Numbered from the stretch's first letter, positions 18,049 through 27,423 are shown. The stretch: DNA of 64,000 nt from Bacillus sp. CECT 9360 (GCF_918741275.1 NZ_CAKKNA010000003.1:124001-188000); one strand, 5' to 3'. Program-made: numbers and translations. The notes: generated from the letters alone by a model not told the origin.

Positions 18049-18088
18049 AAAAAGGGGTTCGGAATGGTCTCATTCCGAACCCCTTTTT
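18049..18088 (+). terminator. Terminator of binding-protein gene
   Basis: Perfect stem AAAAGGGGTTCGGAATG / CATTCCGAACCCCTTTT with a 4-base loop and following T residues. Confidence 0.93.
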
Positions 18089-18148
18089 AGTGATTATTTC
18101 TATTTTTGCTTATTTTGAGTGTGAATGGACCTCACTTAGCCTTATTTA

Positions 18149-18497
18149 TTAAGCCATTTCTGGACCTTGCCATGTCCAGTTTGCCATCTTCTTCAAATTC
18201 ATGGCAGCGAAAACGGCGCTCATGTTTCTTGCCGAAAGTGGAGAAATGGGGCACCTTGTCATGGAACCCATAGCCCAGAAAACACCGTTAGGCCATATTG
18301 GTTTCCGTCTCCTTGATTGTCTGCCGCGTCAATGCTTGGGCGGCCCACTTCCGAATAGATATCCTTCACCAAGTCATAGATAAATGAGAAGTCAAGGGCT
18401 GCTTCCATCTTACGGACCAAATGGTCCTGTGGGACAGGCTGGTCTAAAGTAACCATCTCTAATTGATCTCGCTGGATAGGATTGTTTTCGAAAACAT
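18149..18497 (-). pseudogene. IS1182-family transposase relic with internal deletion
   Basis: Minus-strand remnants of an IS1182-type transposase. Reading: MFSK, a one-base shift, then NPIQRDQLEMVTLDQPVPQD and DHLVRKMEAALDFSFIYDLV to SEVGRPSID; next a shifted fragment ETNMA*RCFLGYGFHDKVPH to FSTFGK; then, in another frame, the C-terminus AAMNLKKMANWTW ending at TAA 18149. Most of the roughly 1.4-kb gene, including the catalytic DDE region, is missing. Both ORF ends are kept, so this is an internally deleted copy, not a truncated insertion. Confidence 0.85.
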
Positions 18498-18575
18498 CTT
18501 CGTCACCTCAATCATTTTATGTATCCATTTTAAAAAAGATTTTAGGAACGTTCCATAATAAACGTTTAAAAGCCT

Positions 18576-18704
18576 GTTGATTGGAGTGGAAGGCGCGAAG
18601 ACTCCTGCGGGAGCAGCGGGACAGGTGAGACCCCGCAGGAGCATGCGACGAGGAGGCTCACCTCCCGCCCCGCGGAAAGCGAAGCGCCTGGAACGGAAAT
18701 CAAC
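18576..18704. repeat. Palindromic intergenic repeat (CTTTCCGCGG type)
   Basis: Outer arms GTTGATTGGAGTGGAAGGCGC and GCGCC-GGAACGGAAATCAAC pair, and inner arms ACTCCTGCGGGAGCAGCGGG / CCCCGCAGGAGCATGCG form a second structure. The sequence type (CGCTTTCCGCGG, CTCCTGCGGGG) is common in intergenic DNA of bacilli; a decayed relative lies at 4130-4290. Confidence 0.8.
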
Positions 18705-18739
18705 AGACCCCATTAACAGGCCAAATAAAAAAACTTGTG

Positions 18740-18765
18740 GCAAACTCGATTTCATCGAGTTTGTC
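18740..18765 (-). terminator. Terminator of rodA
   Basis: Minus-strand ACAAACTCGATGAAATCGAGTTTGC hairpin with seven T a few bases beyond. Confidence 0.65.
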
Positions 18766-18800
18766 TACAGTCTGAGGCATTTGATGCCGCAAATGTCTTT

Positions 18801-19973
18801 TTAAACGTCAGTAGCAAACATATATTTTTTATAATGATAGCGGATGCTGAAAATGATTCCCATCGCAAGCATATTGCCCATCAAAGAGCTTCCCCCGTAA
18901 CTGATGAACGGAAGCGGAATACCTGTAATCGGAAGCACACCGATGGTCATCCCGACATTCTGGAACACGTGGAAGGTAATCATGCTGATGACACCGACAC
19001 AAATATAGGTATAAAAATTATTTTTCGTCTCCATGCCGATTTTCGTGATTTGATAAATAAGCAGGAAAAATAAACTGATGACAATACTTGAGCCGATAAA
19101 TCCGTATTCTTCACCGATGATGCTGAATATAAAATCGGTCTGGCTTTCCGGCAGATACACCTCGGAGGTACCGACTCCCTTGCCACCCGTTTGCCCTGAA
19201 CCTATCGCAAGCAGCGATTGAGTCAAATGATACCCTTCAGTGTCCTGATAATTATACGGATCGATCCAGGAATAAATCCTACCGAACTGATACTGCTTAA
19301 CTCCTAGATATTTTTCTAATATTTCAGGATTCCAGAGTACAAAATACATAATTGTCCCAGCTAATGTGATCCCCACAGAGAAAATCGGTACTAAAATACG
19401 CCAGCTTATACCTGAGATAAAAATCATCCCTACTAAAATAGCCAAAAGGACAAGGGAAGTCCCAAGGTCGCGTTGCATCATAATGAGTGTAATGGGAAGA
19501 GCTGTAACAAGACCAAGCTTCAACATGAGCCCAAAGTCGGTTTTCGCTGTTTTAATCGGTGTTTTCAGATGATGGCTCGAAATGACATTTGCCAGAGCCA
19601 CAATCAGAAACACTTTCATAACTTCCGAGGGCTGAAAGGATCCCATCAACGGGACCTGGAACCAGCTTTTCGCTCCATTGATAGGCCTGGCTATACTTTC
19701 AGGAGCAATGAGTAAAAATACAAGTAAAAAGCAGCCAAATCCGTATGCGTACCAAGAGAGCTTTTTCAATTGGTCAGAGTCAAAAGTGATAACCCCAAAA
19801 ATGATGACAACGCCAATCGCATAAAAAATGATTTGTCTAATAACAAAGTTGCCTTCATATTGCCCTGATGTCTGAGCACTATAGATGGCTATAGTACTTG
19901 CAAGAAACAAAAGAAATATGATAAATGTCAATCCGTAATCTAAACGGGACGTTAAATTTTTTTCTGACTGCAT
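18801..19973 (-). CDS. rodA: SEDS peptidoglycan glycosyltransferase RodA
   Basis: 390-residue polytopic protein of the FtsW/RodA/SpoVE (SEDS) family, about ten membrane helices. RodA-like features: INGAKSWFQVPLMGSFQPSE, QRDLGTSLVLLAI, and the C-terminal GIPLPFISYGGSSL. It polymerises lipid II for lateral wall growth with a class B PBP. ATG 19973 is preferred because AAAGGGAGAG lies just upstream. Several RodA paralogues can occur in bacilli, so this may not be the main one. Confidence 0.88.
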   Translation of the reverse strand: MQSEKNLTSRLDYGLTFIIFLLFLASTIAIYSAQTSGQYEGNFVIRQIIFYAIGVVIIFGVITFDSDQLKKLSWYAYGFGCFLLVFLLIAPESIARPINGAKSWFQVPLMGSFQPSEVMKVFLIVALANVISSHHLKTPIKTAKTDFGLMLKLGLVTALPITLIMMQRDLGTSLVLLAILVGMIFISGISWRILVPIFSVGITLAGTIMYFVLWNPEILEKYLGVKQYQFGRIYSWIDPYNYQDTEGYHLTQSLLAIGSGQTGGKGVGTSEVYLPESQTDFIFSIIGEEYGFIGSSIVISLFFLLIYQITKIGMETKNNFYTYICVGVISMITFHVFQNVGMTIGVLPITGIPLPFISYGGSSLMGNMLAMGIIFSIRYHYKKYMFATDV

Positions 19974-20097
19974 GGTAACTCTCCCTTTAAAAGGCTCAAG
20001 CAAAAAATCAAAGTGATTTACATCTTATTATTATACTTGATAAAGAGAAAATCACAACAGAATAGTAGGATTGGGTATTTTTTCTTATACTTCGAAT

Positions 20098-20181
20098 TTA
20101 TTGCTTTGCTTTTATCGCAAAATAAGCGGCAACCAATTCGATCGTGCAAAGTAATACTAGACTTAATAGGCCCTGAAGCAT
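20098..20181 (-). CDS. Putative 27-residue single-helix membrane peptide
   Basis: A very short ORF, MLQGLLSLVLLCTIELVAAY plus AIKAKQ-type tail, follows an excellent ribosome site (AAGGGGAGATTTCAA). It is one hydrophobic helix with a short basic end. Longer in-frame starts at 20283 lack such a site. It lies in the divergent region ahead of a LacI gene. It could be a small regulatory or toxin-like peptide, but I do not recognise a family. Confidence 0.45.
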   Translation of the reverse strand: MLQGLLSLVLLCTIELVAAYFAIKAKQ

Positions 20182-20354
20182 TTGAAATCTCCCCTTTCTT
20201 CTTAAAAACATGATAAGGGATGAAACGCATACCAGAACAATACCCTTTATTCCCTTTATTTCGTGAGTGAATTTATCGCCCACACACCTTTTCTTGCTCT
20301 GAAACGCATTTCATAAGTTAAACTAGTAGTAAAAGATAAGTGGTGAGGGATCAT

Positions 20355-21317
20355 ATGGCCAATATTAAGCAAATAGCCGCAAAAGCGGGTGTTTCCGTAA
20401 CGACTGTTTCAAGGGTGTTAAACAGTCATCCGTATGTGAGCAGCGAAAAAAAAGAAGCTGTTTTGTCGGCGGTTGAGCAATTGCATTATACGAGGAACAT
20501 CAATGCGATTCATTTAGCAAAAGGAAAAACGAACTTGATAGGCGTGGTGATTCCGTATACGAATCATCCCTATTTTGGCGCGATTATGGAGGGCATTTCG
20601 AAGCGGGCAAATGCATTCGGCTATCATTTGGTAATCTTCCAAACTCATTATGAAAAAGACAAAGAGTTACAGGCACTGGAAATGCTAAAAATGAAACAGC
20701 TGGACGCGCTCATCATTTGCTCGCGAATCAATGAAGTGAAAACTTTGAATGAATACTACCGATACGGTCCGATTATCTTATGTGAAGATTCAGCTCAATC
20801 AGCTTTTCCTTCGATAAGCATTGATCAATATACCGCTTTTTCAACCGCCCTTACTTATCTTATTGAAAGAGGCCATCGTAAAATTGGATACAGCCTTGGA
20901 CGTAAAAAAGGCCGCAATAGCCATTTGCGTTCAAAAGCCTATCAAGATATTATCCGTGAATTCAAGCTGGAGACCAATCCGGATTGGATCTTCGAAGGCT
21001 GTTACAACATGAAGGACGGTGCGGATATTTTCAACAAATGGATCCATTTTGCAGATAAACCTGATGCTTTGATTATTACCAATGATCAGGCTGCTGCCGG
21101 ATGTATGTTAGCAGGTAAAAATGCGGGAATCGATTTCCCGGAACAATTAGCCGTCATTGGCTTTGATAACGATGAAATCGCTAAGCAGATGGATATTACA
21201 ACAGTTTCCCTTCCGCTTGAATCCATGGGGAGAACAGCCGTCGACTTATTCATTGATGGAAACGAGCCCCAACAAATTAAACTCGATTTTCAATTGATTG
21301 AGCGGAGTTCTTGTTAG
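20355..21317 (+). CDS. LacI family transcriptional regulator
   Basis: 320-residue regulator with the N-terminal helix-turn-helix NIKQIAAKAGVSVTTVSRVL and hinge region, followed by a periplasmic-binding-protein-like sensor domain (LIGVVIPYTNHPYFGAIMEG; ALIITNDQAAAG; AVIGFDNDEIAKQM). ATG 20355 has GGTGAGG upstream; ATG 20340 adds five residues not typical of the family. No adjacent sugar operon is present, so the effector and targets cannot be inferred. Confidence 0.9.
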   Translation: MANIKQIAAKAGVSVTTVSRVLNSHPYVSSEKKEAVLSAVEQLHYTRNINAIHLAKGKTNLIGVVIPYTNHPYFGAIMEGISKRANAFGYHLVIFQTHYEKDKELQALEMLKMKQLDALIICSRINEVKTLNEYYRYGPIILCEDSAQSAFPSISIDQYTAFSTALTYLIERGHRKIGYSLGRKKGRNSHLRSKAYQDIIREFKLETNPDWIFEGCYNMKDGADIFNKWIHFADKPDALIITNDQAAAGCMLAGKNAGIDFPEQLAVIGFDNDEIAKQMDITTVSLPLESMGRTAVDLFIDGNEPQQIKLDFQLIERSSC

Positions 21318-21319
21318 TG

Positions 21320-21482
21320 ATATAAGTTGAACTAAAGAATTACGCATCGGTAAATAATATTGTTATTTTTGGCTCATTTAACCTTTCAGCTTTGCTGAAA
21401 GGCATGTGAAACCCTGGTTTCACATGAATGAGTCAAAAAAATACTGGTCAACTGTTTGAAATTCATAAATTCGACTTATACA
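21320..21482. mobile_element. MITE-like palindromic element, copy A (degenerate)
   Basis: Starts TATAAGTTGAACTAAAGA-ATTACGCAT, then TTTTTGGCTCATTTAACC, hairpin CCTTTCAGC-TTT-GCTGAAAGG, hairpin ATGTGAAACCCTGGTTTCACAT, then ATGAGTCAAAA and a decayed terminal repeat TCGACTTATA. The inverted complement of copy B (56032-56228) matches it across nearly the whole length, but copy B has an extra hairpin of about 70 bp. Confidence 0.8.
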
Positions 21483-21609
21483 TAAAAGCATGAGTAATAT
21501 TTTATCGGAAAAATAATAGTATTTAAATAATAAGGAAGGGATATTTCTGCCGTGTTAGTGGAAGCTTAGGTAATATTCATATTTATTGCATATCTGCCAA
21601 AAAAATATA

Positions 21610-21638
21610 TTGCGTTCTTCATAGACTTAAACTATACT
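21610..21638 (+). promoter_or_regulatory. Sigma-A promoter of the lysP leader
   Basis: TTGCGT (21610-21615), 17-base spacer, TATACT (21633-21638), placing the start a few bases before the lysine riboswitch. Confidence 0.65.
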
Positions 21639-21667
21639 TCAATAATGTAAAACAGAATACTTCCTCA

Positions 21668-21860
21668 TTAACCGATGAGGTAGAGGCTGCGGCTTATATA
21701 AGTATGTCGGACGAGATACAGAGAATATCTTTGACTCCGTCAGAATGGATAAGTCGCCGAAGTTTGGATATATTCACTGTATATCCAGGCTGGCGGTGTT
21801 ACCGAACAGGAACACCACTGTCACGTTTTTAGAAACGTGGGGAGCTACTTTCGGAAGGAT
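21668..21860 (+). promoter_or_regulatory. Lysine riboswitch (L-box)
   Basis: Hallmarks in order: GATGAGGTAGAGG, AAGTATGTC, GTCGCCGAAGTTTGGATAT, ATATCCAGGCTGGCGGTGTTACCG, GAACACCACTGTCACG and GGAGCTACTTTCGG. The five-helix architecture matches the L-box. Lysine binding should favour the terminator at 21878 and reduce lysP. Confidence 0.93.
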
Positions 21861-21877
21861 TAAACGAGCTATTCAAG

Positions 21878-21910
21878 CAGCCGTCGATCTTTTTCGACGG
21901 CTGTTTTTTT
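21878..21910 (+). terminator. Lysine riboswitch terminator
   Basis: CAGCCGTCGA-TCTTT-TTCGACGGCTG followed by seven T, 34 bases before the lysP ATG. Confidence 0.92.
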
Positions 21911-21943
21911 ATTTCCTTCCTATTTATTAAAGGAGTGTTACAA

Positions 21944-23398
21944 ATGGAAAACGTAAATACGAATCCTACTGAGCTCAAAAGAGGATTGAAAGCAAGACAT
22001 TTAACGATGATTTCACTCGGGGGAACGATAGGGACCGGGCTGTTCCTTGCCAGCGGTGGAGCTATTCACACTGCAGGTCCCGGAGGCGCTCTTGTTGCCT
22101 ACGGAGCCATCGGCATTATGGTTTATTTCTTGATGACCGGTCTTGCGGAAATGGCGGCATACATGCCGGTAGCCGGTTCCTTCAGGGTTTATGCGACAAA
22201 ATTCGTCGATCCCGCCTTCGGATTTGCACTTGGCTGGAACTATTGGTATAACTGGGCCATTACAATTGCTGCCGAATTGGCGGCCGTGGTCATTATTATG
22301 AAGTTCTGGTTCCCGGATAGTCCTTCTATGCTATGGAGCGCGCTATGCCTTGCGATTATGTTCGGCTTGAACTATTTGTCAGTAAAAGGCTTCGGGGAAG
22401 CTGAATATTGGTTCTCTATAATCAAAGTTGTAACAGTTGTTGTGTTTTTAATCGTCGGTTTCCTTATGATTCTCGGAATCATGGGTGGGGAAGCGATCGG
22501 CTTTAAAAACTTTACGATGGATGACGCACCGTTTAATGGAGGGTTCTTCGCAATCATAGGAATTTTTATGGCCGCCGGATTCTCATTTCAGGGTACTGAA
22601 TTACTCGGCATAACCGCTGGGGAAAGTGAAAATCCAAGAAAGAATATTCCTTTGGCCATCCGCCAAGTGTTTTGGCGAATTCTTTTGTTCTATATTCTGG
22701 CCATCTTCGTGATCGGTTTGATTATTCCTTATACAACAGAAAGCCTTGTAAGCTCCGATATATCCGATATTGCCGTCAGTCCGTTCACGCTGGTTTTTGA
22801 AAGAGCCGGACTTGCTTTTGCTGCTTCTGTCATGAACGCAGTCATCTTAACAGCCATTCTTTCAGCCGGTAATTCGGGAATGTACGCTTCAACCCGAATG
22901 CTGTGGGATTTAGCACGCGATGGGAAGGCTCCGAAGTTTCTTGGGAAACTTGATAAAAGGGGCGTACCGGTGAATGCCCTAATTGTGACAGCTTTAATGG
23001 GAACTCTCGCATTTCTAACCACATTTTTTGATGACGGTATTGTGTATATCTGGTTGTTAAATGCTTCTGGGATGTCCGGATTCGTTGCATGGGTAGGAAT
23101 TGCCATTAGCCATTACCGGTTCCGCAAAGCATATGTTGCACAAGGTCGTGATTTGAAAGATCTGCCATATCGCGCAAAATGGTTCCCGTTCGGCCCGCTT
23201 TTCGCTCTGATTTTATGTATAATCGTCATCCTCGGGCAAAATTACACGGCGTTTACAGGTGGTTCGATCGATTGGACAAGCGTGCTCGTCTCCTATATTG
23301 GCTTGCCTCTGTTCCTTATCCTTTGGCTTGGTTATAAATTCATAAAGAAAACAAAGGTCGTTTCCCTGGAAGAAGCAAACTTTGATGTAAAACAATAA
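21944..23398 (+). CDS. lysP: Lysine permease
   Basis: 484-residue APC-superfamily permease with 12 membrane helices. Strong resemblance to E. coli LysP: GTELLGITAGESENPRKNIP, RQVFWRILLFYILAI, MNAVILTAILSAGNSGMYAS, and GIAISHYRFRKAYVAQG. ATG 21944 follows AAAGGAG; an in-frame GTG at 21935 lies inside the ribosome site. The lysine riboswitch directly upstream independently supports lysine as substrate. Confidence 0.95.
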   Translation: MENVNTNPTELKRGLKARHLTMISLGGTIGTGLFLASGGAIHTAGPGGALVAYGAIGIMVYFLMTGLAEMAAYMPVAGSFRVYATKFVDPAFGFALGWNYWYNWAITIAAELAAVVIIMKFWFPDSPSMLWSALCLAIMFGLNYLSVKGFGEAEYWFSIIKVVTVVVFLIVGFLMILGIMGGEAIGFKNFTMDDAPFNGGFFAIIGIFMAAGFSFQGTELLGITAGESENPRKNIPLAIRQVFWRILLFYILAIFVIGLIIPYTTESLVSSDISDIAVSPFTLVFERAGLAFAASVMNAVILTAILSAGNSGMYASTRMLWDLARDGKAPKFLGKLDKRGVPVNALIVTALMGTLAFLTTFFDDGIVYIWLLNASGMSGFVAWVGIAISHYRFRKAYVAQGRDLKDLPYRAKWFPFGPLFALILCIIVILGQNYTAFTGGSIDWTSVLVSYIGLPLFLILWLGYKFIKKTKVVSLEEANFDVKQ

Positions 23399-23425
23399 CT
23401 CTTTCTCTATCGCAGAAAATAGACA

Positions 23426-23455
23426 GACATTGGCAAAAAAGCCAATGTCTTTTTT
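23426..23455. terminator. Bidirectional terminator lysP / gerC
   Basis: GACATTGGC-AAAAAA-GCCAATGTC with T6 on the plus side and A-rich loop; lies between convergent genes. Confidence 0.85.
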
Positions 23456-23460
23456 CATTT

Positions 23461-24543
23461 TTATTCCGTAATGCCTTCTTGGACCAACTTTATGTCTACC
23501 TTTACCTCAATCGGAACTGTCTGGTATTCATCCTCCCAATGCTTCTTATCAAAATGTCTTGTTTGGCTTCGTGCTCGGTCACCAAGAGCAAGGGGATCCA
23601 CATTATTTTCCTGGAACATTCTCACCATCCTGTACAGCTTTTTTTCAATGAGTTGCTGTGCTTTTTTTTCTATTCTTGGAATGGTTGACGGGTCTTTTAA
23701 ATCCAAGTCATGAACCTCTAATACACCACCTCTGATTTTAACTTTTATAAAGACCTCCGGATTCCCGTTTCCATCCGTTATTTCGTATTTCACTTTGGAA
23801 TAAACATTTTGAATATTCAAATAAGAATCTTCTTTCAGCTTAATTTCATATACGCCGTTTTTGAATCTCCCAGAAAGGACTTTAAATAGGAACCCGTCTT
23901 CATATGAAATGTGTTTTCCAATGTATTTATCATCCCGAAAAAGCGCAATGCCCTTTAATTTAAGATGTTCCCCATTTACTTCCAGGAGCGGCATTACCGG
24001 ATCCATATTATCTCCGTAGTAGCGATTTAAAAAGCTGTGCAGGTTGGTATGGGGAAGATTTGTCTGGAAGTTTTGTTCAATCAGCTCTTGCGTCTTGATA
24101 CCCGGTGTTTTGGTCATTTTAGACTCAAGCTTAATGATGTCCTCCGCCTTGCCTGAAGCAACCGCTAAATAGATATCCCTGCCAACGGAAGGGTCCCGCC
24201 TATATGTATCGACATAATCATAAATACCTCTTCTGGCAAGCTCTTCCCCATAGAGAATAGCCGATAAACGGCCTCCGACAAGACGTTTCGGTGTCTCAGA
24301 TTCCATTTTCTGGCGAATGTTTTTTCCGGTATGGGCTACTGCCGAGTAAACTTCCTTTCCCATCGGGGCTTTGTCGCCCGATGACGGAACAGAAACCAAG
24401 GTGGCTCCCTTGACTTTATCGTCTCCTGCCTGATCATAAGCCGTTACTTCGGCAAGCAGGTTATCTTCTAAAATATTGTCCTTTACACCACAGCCTGTTA
24501 ACATGGTACAAAACAATAAATAAATCAGAGTTCTTTTTTTCAT
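23461..24543 (-). CDS. Ger(x)C family spore germination lipoprotein
   Basis: 360-residue C subunit of a nutrient germinant receptor. Lipobox LTGC near residue 18 gives lipid attachment to the spore inner membrane. Ger(x)C features: LLAEVTAYDQAGDDKVKGAT, GRLSAILYGEELARRG, RDPSVGRDIYLAVA. Third gene of a gerXA-XB-XC operon; its start overlaps the permease stop by four bases. The particular receptor (GerA, GerK or Ynd type) is not resolved. Confidence 0.93.
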   Translation of the reverse strand: MKKRTLIYLLFCTMLTGCGVKDNILEDNLLAEVTAYDQAGDDKVKGATLVSVPSSGDKAPMGKEVYSAVAHTGKNIRQKMESETPKRLVGGRLSAILYGEELARRGIYDYVDTYRRDPSVGRDIYLAVASGKAEDIIKLESKMTKTPGIKTQELIEQNFQTNLPHTNLHSFLNRYYGDNMDPVMPLLEVNGEHLKLKGIALFRDDKYIGKHISYEDGFLFKVLSGRFKNGVYEIKLKEDSYLNIQNVYSKVKYEITDGNGNPEVFIKVKIRGGVLEVHDLDLKDPSTIPRIEKKAQQLIEKKLYRMVRMFQENNVDPLALGDRARSQTRHFDKKHWEDEYQTVPIEVKVDIKLVQEGITE

Positions 24544-25637
24544 TTAGTTTTATTCCTCACTTTGTGGACAACCATGAATAAAATAAACAATAACGGGATG
24601 TAAGCATAGATAATCCAGAAGCCGAATCGGGACACCATGCTATTTAGCTGATCCACCTCTTGGCGTGTTTGAAACCATGTGCAGGCTAAAACGGTGATAC
24701 CCAAAATATAAACTAACGATTTACGCTGATTCACGGCAAATATCCGTTTCATTCCCCTGCTCACCGCCCATACTCCAAGGCAGACATTTGGGATAACTGC
24801 AAAAAGCCAAATAGCAATCCCCACATACTCAAAGCGCTCAACAAATGGCAGGTCGACGATTTTCCATAAGGTTAAAGTAGCCCATACGGAATGTTTCAAT
24901 TGATCCGGGCTGTAATAAGCAAAGGAAACTAAGGTAGAAATCAAATAAATAATGGTCGAGAATATCGACCCAAAGTGGGCCCATTTTTCCGCCTTTCTTG
25001 GTTCATTTAAAAACGGGTAGTACATTAATAGGAACTCAAATCCAAGGTAATTCAGCGTCATGGCTTTCGCCGAAAGCAATAAATCTTTTACCGAATGGTC
25101 AAAAAGTGGCATCAAATTGGTAAAATCCGCGTACTTCAGGGGGAAGTATTTCAGTAATAAAAGTGGCAAAGTAATGAGAAATCCCAAAAAGGCAGCTCCC
25201 GCAACCACCCTGAATCCACCGGTAACCAGATTAAATACTAAAAGGGCAAAGATGGCCATTAACATCAGGACATTGACACCCGGGAACATCCATACCTGGA
25301 TTACTTCCGTATAAGTTCTTAATATGGTAATCACTACGGATAAAAAGTAAATGAACAAAATAACGCTTAATCCGCCACCTAGCCACCTTCCGAATAAGTA
25401 CTTGTGAATGCTGATGATATCATTTCCATCCTTATGTAACATACGAAAGCACATCCAAAGGATCACATTCACGCTAATCCCGGCAATCAATACAGATATC
25501 CAGGCATCATATTCCGCATATTTGGCAATAACCCGCTCAAATCCGAGAATCCCAACACCGATTTGCATTTTATAAACAAGGAACATGGCGAAGTATGGAG
25601 AAACTTTGTTATGCTCGTTTGGTTTTAAATCCATCAT
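24540..25637 (-). CDS. GerAB-type spore germination permease
   Basis: 365-residue B subunit with ten membrane helices, related to APC transporters (YKMQIGVGILGFERVIAKYA; TEVIQVWMFPGVNVLML; FLLMYYPFLNEPRKAEKW). It provides the germinant-binding site in this receptor class. Two adjacent ATGs could serve as start. It lies 11 bases after the A subunit gene and overlaps the C subunit gene. Confidence 0.93.
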   Translation of the reverse strand: MMDLKPNEHNKVSPYFAMFLVYKMQIGVGILGFERVIAKYAEYDAWISVLIAGISVNVILWMCFRMLHKDGNDIISIHKYLFGRWLGGGLSVILFIYFLSVVITILRTYTEVIQVWMFPGVNVLMLMAIFALLVFNLVTGGFRVVAGAAFLGFLITLPLLLLKYFPLKYADFTNLMPLFDHSVKDLLLSAKAMTLNYLGFEFLLMYYPFLNEPRKAEKWAHFGSIFSTIIYLISTLVSFAYYSPDQLKHSVWATLTLWKIVDLPFVERFEYVGIAIWLFAVIPNVCLGVWAVSRGMKRIFAVNQRKSLVYILGITVLACTWFQTRQEVDQLNSMVSRFGFWIIYAYIPLLFILFMVVHKVRNKTK

Positions 25638-25648
25638 GCACCAACTTT

Positions 25649-27178
25649 CTATTCGTCAATATCCTTTGGGACAGCTTTTTGTTTGGGCGGGAGTTTTGTT
25701 GAATATTCCGGCCTTAAAAAGATAGGTCTCTGCTTTTGTTTTGTAAAAGAAAGCCTGACGAAACTATCTTTTAAATCTTTTAAACGCAAAGGATAGATGG
25801 GCTCTAAATAGGGACGTCCAAGCGATGTAAGCTTTAGGAGATGATTGAGAAAGAAAGCGGAACAGATGGCCACCCCTAAAAGACCATAAAGCTGTGCAGC
25901 GAACAAGAACGAAAAACGGATAATCCGTAGCGTATTGCTCATCTGATAAATTGGGGTCGTAAACGATGCCAAAGCGGCCAGTGCAACGAGCATTAATAGT
26001 ACATTGCTGACGAAACCGGCCTCAACTGCAGCCGTACCGATTACAATACCGCCGACGATACCGATTGTTTGGCCGACCTTTGTCGGCAGCCTCGCACCCG
26101 CCTCCCGAAGCAATTCAATCGTCCCTTCCAGAAGTAGAGCTTCCATAAGAGGTGGAAAAGGCACAGCACCGCGTGAAGCGATTAAAGTCGGGAGCAATGC
26201 CTCCGGAATAGCTTGATAATGATAAGTAATGACGGCAACATACATCGACGTCGATAAGATGGAAAACAATACAGCCAATAATCGCAACAGTCTAATCGAT
26301 GTGGCAAGATGCCAGGTTACAAAATAATCTTCAAAAGCCGAAAAGAAGTTACCGATTGTAGTAGGACCATTAAGCACATGGGGCGAACCATCTACTATGA
26401 TGGCTACTTTGCCCTCTGCCAAAACACTTGCAGTCCGGTCTGGACGCTCTGTATCAATGAATTGCGGAAATACCGAGTTATGATTATCGGCAATCATCTG
26501 TGCAATAAACGAACTGTCCGCAATTATGTCATATTCAATTTCAGATATTCTTTGAATGACTGTATCAATATTCTCCTGATTCGCAATGCCATCTATATAA
26601 AGAATCCCTACTCTTGTTTGCGAAATCTCGCCTACTTTTATTTCCCTCACTTGAAGCTCTGGGACAGGCAGCCGTTTTCGAATTAAATTTATATTAACAT
26701 CTATTGATTCTACAAAAGCTTCCTTCGGGCCAAGTACAGTATATTCCGTTTCTGGTATGGCAATCTTCCTTTTCTCTGTGCTGGCAGATGGAACAAGAAG
26801 ACAATGTCCATTGTCCGTGTCAATCTGGATAATTACCGCTCCAGCCATAGCAAGAGACTGAATGGTCTTTAAATCATTTGAAATTTTTATCGTTTCAACC
26901 GGAATTCCCTTTTTCACTTCTTCGAGGGTGGATGGATGCTGTGTTGTCATTACAGGCAATATTTCTTTATGAATCTGATCCGGGCTCACGATCGATTTAA
27001 AATAAGATACAGTAAAAGCACCATCTGTAGGATATTGAAAGGAGATAAAATCATCTGAAGCTTTAAACTTCCTAAACAGTTCTTCAAAATCCTTTGCAGG
27101 ATGATTAGCATTAGAAATCGCCGTATCCTTTTGTAAAGGTGGGACCTTTTTCTTCTTTTTGTTCTTAAAAAGCTTCAC
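25649..27178 (-). CDS. GerAA-type spore germination protein
   Basis: About 509-residue A subunit: soluble N-terminal domain (residues about 30-240) and a membrane domain with about five helices, with VEGKVAIIVDGSP-type region (LAEGKVAIIVDGSPHVLNGP) and the RGAVPFPPLMEALLLEGTIE motif. GTG 27178 is proposed as start since GGAAGGAGGAG lies nine bases before it; ATGs at 27214 and 27262 lack ribosome sites. First gene of the operon. TTG at 27181 is an alternative. Confidence 0.9.
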   Translation of the reverse strand: MKLFKNKKKKKVPPLQKDTAISNANHPAKDFEELFRKFKASDDFISFQYPTDGAFTVSYFKSIVSPDQIHKEILPVMTTQHPSTLEEVKKGIPVETIKISNDLKTIQSLAMAGAVIIQIDTDNGHCLLVPSASTEKRKIAIPETEYTVLGPKEAFVESIDVNINLIRKRLPVPELQVREIKVGEISQTRVGILYIDGIANQENIDTVIQRISEIEYDIIADSSFIAQMIADNHNSVFPQFIDTERPDRTASVLAEGKVAIIVDGSPHVLNGPTTIGNFFSAFEDYFVTWHLATSIRLLRLLAVLFSILSTSMYVAVITYHYQAIPEALLPTLIASRGAVPFPPLMEALLLEGTIELLREAGARLPTKVGQTIGIVGGIVIGTAAVEAGFVSNVLLMLVALAALASFTTPIYQMSNTLRIIRFSFLFAAQLYGLLGVAICSAFFLNHLLKLTSLGRPYLEPIYPLRLKDLKDSFVRLSFTKQKQRPIFLRPEYSTKLPPKQKAVPKDIDE

Positions 27179-27308
27179 CAAAGGACTCCTCCTTCCAAAT
27201 TCCTTCATGCTCATTTCGCGATTAAAAGAAAGGCGAGCCCTCTTTAGGTCAGGTCTATCCAAATAGATAAGACCATATGCCTAACTAGGGTCCAAAGATA
27301 AACATCTC

Positions 27309-27423
27309 TTACCGTTTCACCAAACTCATCTGCCAATCCCCGAACCGGCCTGTCATTTCTAAACCGCTGACATACCCGTCCATTCTATGCCATGATACCG
27401 CTTGCGATTGCTGCATATTTCAT
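27309..27423 (-). other. Possible tiny overlapping ORFs upstream of gerXA
   Basis: After TATAGGAGTGACTTTC an ATG at 27423 opens MKYAAIASGIMA then stops; one base later ATG 27383 opens MDGYVSGLEMTGRFGDWQMS to LVKR and stops at 27309. The two pieces read like one small protein split by a frameshift, or a leader with coupling. I do not recognise a family. Confidence 0.3.

Noticed and set aside
18577..18804. 75-residue ORF rich in Arg and Pro
   Set aside because: It is the translation of a GC-rich palindromic repeat and of the terminator downstream.
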